Shown piece by piece: positions 1 to 5,489 of a stretch of DNA of 6,185 nucleotides. The notes beneath the pieces are model-generated. The model did no database searches. It saw only the letters and a program-made list of their open reading frames with translations, and had not been told where the DNA came from. The DNA comes from JAKACU01 sp021821185. GTDB taxonomy: Bacteria > Bacillota > Bacilli > Alicyclobacillales > SLC66. The stretch lies in contig DAHWJX010000103.1 in NCBI GenBank assembly GCA_027343965.1, positions 1 through 6,185 on the forward strand, read 5' to 3'. Each line of letters begins with the position of its first letter. Within the stretch, counting starts at the first letter, position 1. Made by a program: the position numbers and the translations under genes.

Positions 1-264
1 AAACGAGCCTTTGCGAATGCCACACTTCGATTGCACAATAATCCTTTCACGAATATCATCATTCATGTGAATAGCGTCTGCGAAGATTTCTTCACAGGAT
101 CCGCCACCATAGATATCTGCATGATCGAAGAAATTTGCTCCTGCTTCAAGGGCCGTATGTACGAACGTTTCCGCTTGTGCTTTGTCCAACGAATTAATCC
201 TCATACAACCTACGGCGACAACCGGTACGTTTAAAGTACTTGTACCTAGTTTCATAGTTCTCAT
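1..264 (-). CDS. Aldo/keto reductase, N-terminal part (truncated by window edge)
   Basis: This is the first 88 codons of an NAD(P)H-dependent aldo/keto reductase; the rest lies left of the window. The protein starts MRTMKLGTSTLNVPVVAVGC. It carries the family signature FFDHADIYGGG at about residues 45-55, with D47 and Y52 as the expected catalytic Asp and Tyr. QSKCG at 78-82 has K80 at the expected catalytic Lys position, 28 residues after the Tyr. The catalytic His would lie outside the window. The start is the ATG at 264-262, with AGGAGG on the minus strand at 279-274 and a 9-nt spacer, a near-ideal site. A second in-frame ATG at 255-253 is less well placed. The N-terminus resembles the YdhF/YcsN-type branch (VGCMRI). 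Such cytosolic (beta/alpha)8-barrel enzymes reduce aldehydes or ketones; the substrate cannot be read from this part. The gene is divergent from the HAD gene at 505. Confidence 0.93.
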   Translation of the reverse strand, partial: MRTMKLGTSTLNVPVVAVGCMRINSLDKAQAETFVHTALEAGANFFDHADIYGGGSCEEIFADAIHMNDDIRERIIVQSKCGIRKGSF

Positions 265-301
265 AAAAGTATTCCTCCTCAATAGGGTAAGCGATGGTAG
301 C

Positions 302-325
302 GTTAACCTAGTGTAACGGATTAAC
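302..325. promoter_or_regulatory. Imperfect dyad, possible operator for the divergent genes
   Basis: GTTAACC (302-308) and GATTAAC (319-325) form inverted arms that match at 6 of 7 positions, 10 bp apart. The dyad lies 38-61 bp upstream of the aldo/keto reductase start, where a promoter or operator would be expected. A weak minus-strand -10-like TACACT sits between the arms (315-310), but I found no convincing -35 for it. A transcription-factor site is an inference from symmetry and place only. Confidence 0.3.
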
Positions 326-433
326 AGTATTCCCTTGTTTAATTGTGGCATACATTCTTATTGTTCTCAAGGGGTACTTTCATGATGCAAGCATTTTCTA
401 CGCAGGTCGCAAATCAAAAGTTGCGAAACGTGC

Positions 434-460
434 CTAGCATCTCTAGTATCTCTAGTATCA
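434..460. repeat. Three tandem 9-bp repeats, CTAG(C/T)ATC(T/A)
   Basis: Three head-to-tail copies occur at 434-442, 443-451 and 452-460: CTAGCATCT, CTAGTATCT, CTAGTATCA. They end 5 bp before a strong -10 box (466-471), so they occupy the -35 and spacer region of the likely promoter of the HAD gene. The array could be an activator-binding site. It could also be simple slippage in non-coding DNA. Confidence 0.6.
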
Positions 461-465
461 TGCGT

Positions 466-471
466 TATACT
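466..471 (+). promoter_or_regulatory. -10 box (TATACT) of the HAD gene at 505
   Basis: TATACT matches the SigA -10 consensus at 5 of 6 positions. The hexamer 17 bp upstream (443-448, CTAGTA) is a poor -35. Transcription would begin near 478, giving a leader of about 27 nt that includes the ribosome binding site. This supports translation from 505 rather than from the TTG at 343. Confidence 0.5.
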
Positions 472-490
472 AAAAAAAGAATGGGTTTAG

Positions 491-496
491 AAAGGA
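491..496 (+). promoter_or_regulatory. Ribosome binding site that fixes the HAD start at 505
   Basis: AAAGGA at 491-496 stands 8 nt before the ATG at 505. The frame stays open upstream to a TTG at 343, but the extra 54 codons fall before the HAD domain and contain the 9-bp repeat array and the -10 box. Confidence 0.7.
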
Positions 497-504
497 ACGT
501 GCTC

Positions 505-1374
505 ATGCAACAATCTTGGGTGATAGCTGTCGATCTAGATGGGACGTTGTTACGATCGGATCAGACGATCAGTGCCGCCAACAGGCAAGCACTGCAGATG
601 GCCCGAGAGTTAGGGCACACGGTGGTTATTGCCACAGGAAGGCCATTACGTACAGCTCTTCCATTTCATCAAGAATTGGGGCTTACGACACCGTTGATTA
701 CGTTAAATGGTGGTATGATTTGGAGTCCTCAAAAGGATATGGTGCTTTCGCAAACGGTTCTGTCGACGAATTCATTATACCGGTTGACGAAGTTAGCTGA
801 GATTTTCGATGGGTATGCTGTCTTAGCAGAAGCAGGTACATCCTGCTACCAGGTCACTGTGGATCACTTAGTCGGATGGCCAAGTGAGATGAAAGCCTTT
901 TTCGAAGCGGCCGTACTCAATGGGCCATTTTCTGCAAAAGCAAAACTATGGCCTGAAGAAGGATCGCTTCCTGAAGCACCGAATGCTGTATTGTTGAGTG
1001 TGCCACGTGAAAATCACGAGACGTTTTTTGTTCAACTTGCACAACTCGGTTTGCCAGACATACAGTGGCGCTCATGGCGGAGTCCGCATTCGATCATTGA
1101 GATTATTGCAAGTGGTGTCTCTAAAGCAACAGCGATACAGTATGTGATGAACTATTTATCCATGGAGCAAACGTCCGTCATGGCTTTTGGCGATGAAATG
1201 AATGATGTTGCCATGCTGCAGTTTGCCGATCGGGGAATTGCTATGGGAAACGCCAATTCGCTATTACTACCTCATGCCAATGATGTGACGGCGACCAATG
1301 AAGAAGATGGCGTAGCCGGTTATCTTCAACAATTCTTGCAATTATCCTTACGATCTTCGTCACCTTCAACCTAA
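505..1374 (+). CDS. Cof-type HAD-IIB family hydrolase, 289 aa
   Basis: Cytosolic HAD-superfamily phosphatase of the Cof/IIB group, enzymes that usually dephosphorylate small metabolites such as sugar phosphates or flavin and pyridoxal phosphates. All four motifs are present. Motif I is DLDGTLL, with nucleophile D10 and acid/base D12. Motif II is the Thr in VIATGRP (T44). Motif III is K207 in GVSKATA. Motif IV is GDEMNDVAML (D230 and D234). The region between about residues 80 and 190 is the IIB-type cap domain, which sets the substrate; it shows nothing I can tie to one compound. The length is slightly above the common 265-275. The start is chosen from the ribosome binding site at 491-496; an in-frame GTG at 499 is an alternative two codons upstream. 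The gene converges on the YitT-like gene with only 11 bp between stop codons. The exact substrate is unknown. Confidence 0.93.
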   Translation: MQQSWVIAVDLDGTLLRSDQTISAANRQALQMARELGHTVVIATGRPLRTALPFHQELGLTTPLITLNGGMIWSPQKDMVLSQTVLSTNSLYRLTKLAEIFDGYAVLAEAGTSCYQVTVDHLVGWPSEMKAFFEAAVLNGPFSAKAKLWPEEGSLPEAPNAVLLSVPRENHETFFVQLAQLGLPDIQWRSWRSPHSIIEIIASGVSKATAIQYVMNYLSMEQTSVMAFGDEMNDVAMLQFADRGIAMGNANSLLLPHANDVTATNEEDGVAGYLQQFLQLSLRSSSPST

Positions 1375-1385
1375 ACGGCTGCCCC

Positions 1386-2000
1386 TCATTCGCTAAGAAG
1401 AAGACGACGATCAAAAAGCCTGCGTGTCACATTGGCCCAAGACTGCGTGGCGACTCCGGAGGACAAGGCGATAACGGCGGTTGCTAGTCCCGACAATGTG
1501 CCGTGTGCAGCGTACATGGCGAGTATAGAAAGTACGTTAAGCAACAGTAAGCTTGCCCACAAAGGGATTGGTGTACGCAGTTCGAGCAATTGCCCGATCG
1601 CCACAAAGCCTCCGGAGGAGTACCCACGTGATACTAAGAGCCCGATCGGCAGTTTGGCAAAAAGCAAGATCAAGATAAACGCCAAACCTTTCGGCCACTC
1701 GATGTCGATAGGGACCTGTTCAAATAACCACATGAACGAAGCCGTCATGACCGACGCGAAGATTGTCCAAACTGCCGTGGTCTTGCCTCCAAGCATAAAT
1801 ACCGTCAAAAAAATGGCTGTCTTTAAACTTAAATTGACGATCCCCACACTAAGGTGAAAATTGTCGGCAAGGCCGATGCTGAGTCCACTAATGCCGCCTG
1901 AGGAAATATGCGACGCTTTTTCAAGAAACACCGATGTAGCAGCCATCAGGACACATCCTGCGAAATAGCGCAGTGGTGGCACAGGTAAATGGGTCGTCAT
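1386..2000 (-). CDS. YitT-like (DUF161) integral membrane protein, 204 aa
   Basis: Polytopic membrane protein with about five or six hydrophobic segments. It shows the internal duplication of the DUF161/YitT family: SSGGISGLSIGL begins at residue 33 and SSGGFVAIGQLL at residue 128, each followed by a proline- or valine-rich turn and an L-x-x-N/S helix. YitT proteins of about 280 aa normally carry a C-terminal cytosolic DUF2179 domain. This one ends shortly after the last helix with a basic tail (RRLFDRRLLLSE), so it is the short form without DUF2179. The biochemical role of the family is not established. The ATG at 2000 is preceded on the minus strand by GAAGGAAG, about 9 nt away. The gene is divergent from mtnN and convergent with the HAD gene. 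I found no convincing promoter for it in 2001-2100; the best pair is a weak TTGGCT-N17-TATGTA. Confidence 0.85.
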   Translation of the reverse strand: MTTHLPVPPLRYFAGCVLMAATSVFLEKASHISSGGISGLSIGLADNFHLSVGIVNLSLKTAIFLTVFMLGGKTTAVWTIFASVMTASFMWLFEQVPIDIEWPKGLAFILILLFAKLPIGLLVSRGYSSGGFVAIGQLLELRTPIPLWASLLLLNVLSILAMYAAHGTLSGLATAVIALSSGVATQSWANVTRRLFDRRLLLSE

Positions 2001-2064
2001 ATACGTACGCTTCCTTCTGCTAGGATACAGACCATGATGAACTTTAGTGTGAACAGAGGGACTT

Positions 2065-2083
2065 AGTTACATACCTGAGTTAC
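2065..2083. repeat. Direct repeat AGTTAC, 13 bp apart, next to the mtnN promoter
   Basis: AGTTAC occurs at 2065-2070 and again at 2078-2083, ending 1 bp before the -35 box of the mtnN promoter. Spacing and position would suit an activator site, but six-base repeats are short and this may be chance. Confidence 0.25.
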
Positions 2084-2084
2084 C

Positions 2085-2113
2085 TAGACAAGCCAAAGTC
2101 GGTGGGGTACAAT
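2085..2113 (+). promoter_or_regulatory. SigA-like promoter of the mtnN-luxS operon
   Basis: TAGACA (2085-2090, 5 of 6 matches to TTGACA) and TACAAT (2108-2113, 5 of 6 matches to TATAAT) are separated by the optimal 17 bp. The start of transcription would be near 2120, leaving a leader of about 45 nt before the mtnN ATG at 2165. I see no riboswitch in that short leader. Confidence 0.75.
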
Positions 2114-2164
2114 TTTGGCCATGTGGTGAATCATTGCAAAGACTATATGTTATGGGAGTGTCTT

Positions 2165-2863
2165 ATGTTAGTAGGAATTATTGGTGCGATGCAGGTTGAA
2201 GTAGATAACTTGGTTGCCAGTATGGATCATAAAGTGGTTGAGACAATTAGTTCGATAAACTTTTACCGCGGGACTATAGATGGGTACGATGTGGTTATTG
2301 CAGCATGCGGGCCAGGGAAAGTGAATGCGGCGTTGTGTGCCCAGACGATGATCATTAAGTATGTCCCTGATGTTGTGATTAACACTGGGGTGGCTGGTAG
2401 TCTTTCACCAAAGTTGCACGTTGGCGATTGCGTGGTGGCTACATCTGTCGTTCAGTACGATATGGATACGACAGCTATTGGTGATCCGATTGGCATGATT
2501 TCAGGATTAAATGTGGTCGAATTTCCAAGTGATGAACGCGTGATGCAATCACTACTTGAATCCTTGCAAGCGATGGACCAGGTGACATTTTATCAAGGGA
2601 TGATTGCTACCGGAGATAAGTTTCTCACGGCACATGATGAAAAGGCTAGGATTCTCGAACATTTTGCTGCCCTAGCTGTTGATATGGAAAGTGGCAGTAT
2701 TGGTCATGTGTGTTTTAGTAATAGTGTACCATTTGGTATCGTCCGTTCCATTTCAGACAATGCCGATGCTGAGTCACAAATTAATTTTTTCCAATTTCTC
2801 GACGAAGCAGCAGATCGAGCAGCAGAAGCTGTGCGATTATTTTTACGAAAAATACAGAAGTAA
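2165..2863 (+). CDS. mtnN: 5'-methylthioadenosine/S-adenosylhomocysteine nucleosidase, 232 aa
   Basis: Hydrolyses the N-glycosidic bond of S-adenosylhomocysteine and 5'-methylthioadenosine, releasing adenine plus S-ribosylhomocysteine or methylthioribose, in the cytosol. It starts MLVGIIGAMQVEV, with E12 in the position of the catalytic-site Glu12 of E. coli Pfs. Other family marks are CGPGKVNAA (48-56), NTGVAGSL (73-80), ATGDKF (148-153), VDMES (172-176, E175 binding the ribose) and SISDNAD (195-201, with D198 the catalytic Asp). At 232 aa it has the same length as E. coli Pfs. The start is the ATG at 2165, 6 nt after GGGAG at 2154-2158; an upstream in-frame start at 2102 overlaps the promoter and is rejected. 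After E175 the sequence reads S-G-S, where relatives usually have small residues such as A-T-A. luxS follows after 14 bp, so its product S-ribosylhomocysteine passes directly to the next enzyme. Confidence 0.97.
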   Translation: MLVGIIGAMQVEVDNLVASMDHKVVETISSINFYRGTIDGYDVVIAACGPGKVNAALCAQTMIIKYVPDVVINTGVAGSLSPKLHVGDCVVATSVVQYDMDTTAIGDPIGMISGLNVVEFPSDERVMQSLLESLQAMDQVTFYQGMIATGDKFLTAHDEKARILEHFAALAVDMESGSIGHVCFSNSVPFGIVRSISDNADAESQINFFQFLDEAADRAAEAVRLFLRKIQK

Positions 2864-2877
2864 ATGGGGGAAATGGC

Positions 2878-3336
2878 GTGGAAAAGATAACGAGTTTCAC
2901 GGTAGATCATCTCAAACTGAATGTCGGTATCTATGTTTCACGAGTCGATGGGGATATCACCACGTACGATTTGCGAACACGTAAACCGAATGTCGATGTA
3001 TTGATGGACAACGGTACGATGCATTCTGTGGAGCATATGTTCGCGACGTATGCGAGGAATTCCGCTTTAAAAGACTCCGTAATGTACTTTGGACCTATGG
3101 GGTGTCAAACAGGGTTTTATCTCTTAGTACGAGATGCTGTGCATGAACAGGTACTGACGATGATTAAAACAGTTTTGTTACAAATCGTTGATCATGAGGG
3201 AGAGGTTTTTGGTAAAAGCGCCATTGAGTGCGGCAATTATCATTCCTTATCGATTGATGCAGCCAAATTAGAGTGCCAGACGTACTATGAGAAGATCAAA
3301 GATTGGACGGAGAAAGATCTTGTGTACCCGAATTGA
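2878..3336 (+). CDS. luxS: S-ribosylhomocysteine lyase LuxS, 152 aa
   Basis: Cleaves S-ribosylhomocysteine to homocysteine and 4,5-dihydroxy-2,3-pentanedione, the precursor of AI-2; a cytosolic metal-dependent homodimer. The metal ligands are visible as H49 and H53 in HSVEH and C118 in ECGNY. E52 is the general base and C76 in GPMGCQTGFY the catalytic cysteine. R33 (DLRTRKPN) matches the substrate-binding Arg39 of B. subtilis. The HTxEH motif is HSVEH here, a conservative change, and the segment after ECGNY is HSLS rather than the common LDHN. The length is normal. Translation starts at GTG 2878, 6 nt after GGGGGA at 2866-2871; the ATG at 2873 is out of frame. It is co-transcribed with mtnN (14 bp gap). 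No clear U-tract terminator follows, so read-through into the permease region is possible. Confidence 0.97.
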   Translation: MEKITSFTVDHLKLNVGIYVSRVDGDITTYDLRTRKPNVDVLMDNGTMHSVEHMFATYARNSALKDSVMYFGPMGCQTGFYLLVRDAVHEQVLTMIKTVLLQIVDHEGEVFGKSAIECGNYHSLSIDAAKLECQTYYEKIKDWTEKDLVYPN

Positions 3337-3371
3337 CTTGTAGTCAGGGGAGATACTTGAGGATCGTATTC

Positions 3372-3416
3372 ATGGCATTACATGGGGCTGTGGAGGCCGT
3401 CATGGCACACACTTGA
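3372..3416 (+). CDS. Possible 14-codon upstream ORF
   Basis: An ATG at 3372 opens a 14-residue frame, MALHGAVEAVMAHT, ending in TGA at 3414-3416. It is preceded by GAGGA at 3359-3363 with an 8-nt spacer, a good ribosome binding site. It lies between luxS and the permease and upstream of the inverted repeat at 3499-3572, so it might act as a leader peptide if the region is transcribed through. The peptide has no run of one amino acid that would suggest attenuation. This is a weak call. Confidence 0.2.
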   Translation: MALHGAVEAVMAHT

Positions 3417-3498
3417 TCAAAAGAGTGGACGTTTCTTTCATGCACAAGGAAGCTTGATAAACAAATCTAATGGTCATGATAGAAATTTAAAATTATAC

Positions 3499-3572
3499 AA
3501 GCTGCCTCATCTCTCGTATACTTTCTGTGGGTTGTATATACCCGTATGGGTATTAAGAGAAATGAGGCGCTT
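3499..3572 (+). promoter_or_regulatory. Structured leader that can mask the permease ribosome binding site
   Basis: AAGC (3499-3502) plus GCCTCAT (3504-3510) pair with ATGAGGC (3562-3568) plus GCTT (3569-3572), an 11-bp stem with one bulged T at 3503. Next inward, CTCT (3511-3514) pairs with AGAG (3556-3559). Inside lies a perfect hairpin ATACCC-GTAT-GGGTAT (3538-3553). GGGT at 3529-3532 could instead pair with ACCC (3540-3543), giving two exclusive folds. The 3' arm contains GAGG (3564-3567), the only good ribosome binding site for the permease. I do not see the conserved cores of purine, SAM-I, preQ1, T-box, fluoride or ZTP elements. Alternatives are a terminator with a weak TTTT tail or paired protein-binding sites in DNA. 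A promoter-like TATACA-N17-TATACT (3494-3522) inside the element would start RNA after the 5' arm and abolish the stem. Confidence 0.45.
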
Positions 3573-3576
3573 TTGC

Positions 3577-4368
3577 GTGGTTATGTCATCAACACAAGTT
3601 ATTCTTGCGATTATTTCAGGCGGTATCGTTGGATTTGCCTTGGGGTTATTAGGTGGGGGCGGTTCGATCTTAGCAGTTCCTCTTTTGCTTTATGTCGTAG
3701 GCATTCATGATCCGCACATCGTTATTGGTACAACGGCACTCGCGGTGTCGGTGAATGCCTACTTGAACCTCATCCCGCATGCAAAAGCGAAACATGTAGC
3801 CTGGAAACCTGCGATTGCCTTTGCCATTCCGGGTATGATCGCAGCTTTGATCGGTTCTGAAATTGGTAAACATGTTCCTGACAAACAAATTCTCTTTTTA
3901 TTTGCTATCCTCATGATCGTCATTGCGGTTTTGATGGTACGTCCGCGTAAAGAGTCCATCGAAAAAATCACAGAAGCGACCGTTTTTGCACATCCTATTC
4001 GGATTCTAGCCACAGGGTTCGCTGTTGGGTTTTTATCGGGCTTTTTTGGCATTGGTGGTGGATTTCTCATCGTACCGGGACTTGTATTTTCCACGGGTAT
4101 GTCTTTAATTACGGCGATTGGCTCATCCCTGTTTTCAGTGGGTACCTTTGGATTAACTACCTCCATGAATTATGCCTTATCTGGGCTTATCAATTGGTGG
4201 ATCGTGATCGAATATGTCGGTGGTGGATTACTTGGCGGGATGATTGGTACGATTGTATCATCTCGTTTAAGCAAACAAAAAAGAGCGCTAAATATCATCT
4301 TTGCTGTCATTATCTTGTGTGTAGCTGTTTATATGTTGATCATCAATTTTCAGGCTTTACGTGGCTAA
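3577..4368 (+). CDS. TauE/SafE family permease, about 263 aa
   Basis: Inner-membrane protein of the TauE/SafE (DUF81) family, members of which are linked to export or movement of sulfite, sulfoacetate and other organic anions. It shows the two-repeat design of the family. The first half has SGGIVGFALGLLGGGGSI followed by VPLLL, and the second has ATGFAVGFLSGFFGIGGGF followed by IVPGL. About eight hydrophobic segments are visible, with a short charged linker (RPRKESIEKITE) between the halves. The start is uncertain. GTG 3577 has GAGG at 3564-3567 with a 9-nt spacer and is preferred. ATG 3583 would have a 15-nt spacer. ATG 3562 lacks a good site. The open frame continues back to 3382 but that part is hydrophilic and not family-like. 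It sits 240 bp after luxS on the same strand and converges on the HAD gene at 4461. The substrate is unknown; a sulfur compound is suggested by family and neighbours only. Confidence 0.92.
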   Translation: MVMSSTQVILAIISGGIVGFALGLLGGGGSILAVPLLLYVVGIHDPHIVIGTTALAVSVNAYLNLIPHAKAKHVAWKPAIAFAIPGMIAALIGSEIGKHVPDKQILFLFAILMIVIAVLMVRPRKESIEKITEATVFAHPIRILATGFAVGFLSGFFGIGGGFLIVPGLVFSTGMSLITAIGSSLFSVGTFGLTTSMNYALSGLINWWIVIEYVGGGLLGGMIGTIVSSRLSKQKRALNIIFAVIILCVAVYMLIINFQALRG

Positions 4369-4460
4369 GAGATCCTATGAACGGCAAGGAGCACTTCATT
4401 TAGCATGTGGCCTGTCAAACCGATTGTTAGGCGATGCAGATCGTCGGTTAACGCGTGATT
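4369..4460. other. Short convergent intergenic region with a weak hairpin
   Basis: This 92-bp gap separates the 3' ends of the permease and the second HAD gene. AACCGA (4418-4423) can pair with TCGGTT (4444-4449), stacked on CGAT-GCAG-ATCG (4432-4443), leaving an 8-nt bulge at 4424-4431. Neither strand has a proper T-run directly after the stem, so a Rho-independent terminator is only weakly supported. Confidence 0.25.
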
Positions 4461-5255
4461 TTATTTGATATTATGTCGTGGCATGAGTTGTTTGACAGCG
4501 TCTGCCACGCACGTCGCGGTCATGGTGGATTGCTCTTTAACGCCGGGGACTGCATGGTCCATAGCAAAGCTATATTTTGCAACAGAAAACATCGAGACAT
4601 CATTAAACGAGTCACCGATACAGGCAGTGTCGTCTTTGGTGAGATGCAGCCTGTTCATTAAAATCGCAAGACCTGCCCCTTTGGAAACCTCACCTGGCAT
4701 AATATCTAAACAATCGAAATCCGAAACATACGTTGTAATTTCCTCGGAAAAGGTTTCGTGTAATCGTCTTTCGACTTGTTTGAGGTCAGCCATATCACCA
4801 AATAGGGAAAATTTACTTGGCAAAATATCGTTCCCAATTCGGGTTGGCAAATCAGGCATTTCTTGATAAGGTTGATAAAGTCGTTTTTCGACAGCGATGG
4901 CGCGTGTCGTATGCGTTTCAATGATATCTTTGTCAGGGAGGCAAGTTACTACTAATACATCGTGAGCTGTAAGTAACGGGTAAAGCGATATGGCCAAATC
5001 GGGCGTAAATCGTCGTTCTAAAAGGACTTCTCCCTCTGCTGTTTCTACGTGTGCCCCGTTTTGGCAAATCAGATCAAAAGATCCCTCTAAAGATTGAGCC
5101 ACTTTGATCATTTCAGAGCGCAATCGTCCCGAAGCGAGACAGCGTCTGATTCCTTGGTTGTGCAGTTGGCCCAATGCATCTCGGTCGTCATGGTTTACTG
5201 TTTTTTGGTCATTAAGAAGGGTGCCATCAAGATCTGTAGCGAAAAGTCGAATCAT
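4461..5255 (-). CDS. Cof-type HAD-IIB family hydrolase, 264 aa
   Basis: A second Cof-type cytosolic phosphatase, of the usual family length. Motif I is ATDLDGTLL (nucleophile D8, acid/base D10). Motif II is the Ser in LASGR (S42). Motif III is K192 in GEVSKGAGL. Motif IV is GDSFNDVSMF (D215 and D219). The cap domain lies roughly between residues 80 and 185. It shares the fold and motifs with the protein at 505-1374, but the two differ widely in the cap and in motifs II and IV, so they are separate subgroups rather than a recent duplication. The ATG at 5255 follows AAGGAG on the minus strand with a 6-nt spacer. A -10-like TATAAA lies at 5289-5284. The gene is divergent from the YesL gene and convergent with the permease. 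The substrate cannot be inferred. Confidence 0.94.
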   Translation of the reverse strand: MIRLFATDLDGTLLNDQKTVNHDDRDALGQLHNQGIRRCLASGRLRSEMIKVAQSLEGSFDLICQNGAHVETAEGEVLLERRFTPDLAISLYPLLTAHDVLVVTCLPDKDIIETHTTRAIAVEKRLYQPYQEMPDLPTRIGNDILPSKFSLFGDMADLKQVERRLHETFSEEITTYVSDFDCLDIMPGEVSKGAGLAILMNRLHLTKDDTACIGDSFNDVSMFSVAKYSFAMDHAVPGVKEQSTMTATCVADAVKQLMPRHNIK

Positions 5256-5283
5256 GGTGTACTCCTTTTTATCATGGTGAATA

Positions 5284-5289
5284 TTTATA
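5284..5289 (-). promoter_or_regulatory. -10 box (TATAAA) of the second HAD gene
   Basis: On the minus strand TATAAA matches the SigA -10 consensus at 5 of 6 positions and would start RNA about 22 nt before the ATG at 5255. The hexamer 17 bp upstream (AAGAAA) is a poor -35; GTGACA is nearby but 22 bp away. Confidence 0.4.
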
Positions 5290-5374
5290 CTCTACATGGA
5301 TCCACGTTTCTTGTCACCTTTTTGAGTACATCATCGTCTACTGCATGATAGGATGGTATTTACTAACATCATAA

Positions 5375-5424
5375 ACGGTGGTTGGTATCGCTGCAAATTC
5401 TACGTTTCCTGTAGTCACCACCGT
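5375..5424. repeat. 8-bp inverted repeat, ACGGTGGT/ACCACCGT
   Basis: ACGGTGGT (5375-5382) and ACCACCGT (5417-5424) are perfect inverted copies 34 bp apart, between the divergent HAD and YesL promoters. The spacing is wide for an operator and the sequence has no T-run for a terminator. It lies inside the coding-like frame at 5338-5499, where it covers T-V-V-T and P-T-T-V codons. Confidence 0.35.
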
Positions 5425-5462
5425 GTCTACTTCTGACACATGGGGTCGGCGAGGAGCCACTT

Positions 5463-5489
5463 TTGACCTGTGAAAGTTGAGTATATAAT
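5463..5489 (+). promoter_or_regulatory. Promoter of the YesL/DUF624 gene
   Basis: TTGACC (5463-5468, 5 of 6 matches) and a perfect TATAAT (5484-5489) are 15 bp apart, shorter than the optimum. An alternative -10, TAATAT at 5486-5491, gives 17 bp. RNA would begin near 5496, leaving a leader of about 27 nt. Confidence 0.6.

Noticed and set aside
343..504. N-terminal extension of the first HAD protein from a TTG at 343
   Set aside because: The 54 extra codons precede the DLDGTLL motif, contain the 9-bp repeat array and a -10 box, and there is a good ribosome binding site for ATG 505.
1352..1412. Inverted repeat GATCTTCGTC (1352-1361) and GACGACGATC (1403-1412) across the two convergent 3' ends as a bidirectional terminator
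   Set aside because: The arms match at 9 of 10 positions, but they lie inside both coding regions, are 41 bp apart, and no T-run follows the stem in either direction.
1432..1857. 141-codon open frame on the plus strand opposite the YitT-like gene
   Set aside because: It is antisense to a well-supported membrane protein, has no ribosome binding site and resembles no family I know.
2102..2164. mtnN start at 2102
   Set aside because: It overlaps the -10 box at 2108-2113, and the protein from 2165 has exactly the family length and N-terminus (MLVGIIGAM).
3371..3407. Direct repeat CATGGCA (3371-3377 and 3401-3407)
   Set aside because: Seven bases repeated once, 30 bp apart, with no promoter or symmetry nearby; likely chance.
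3382..3576. 65-residue N-terminal extension of the TauE/SafE permease
   Set aside because: The sequence is hydrophilic, unlike the family, and crosses the structured element; family homology begins near the GTG at 3577.
3759..4166. 135-codon open frame on the minus strand opposite the permease
   Set aside because: It is a shadow of the TauE/SafE coding sequence, with an atypical proline- and lysine-rich composition.
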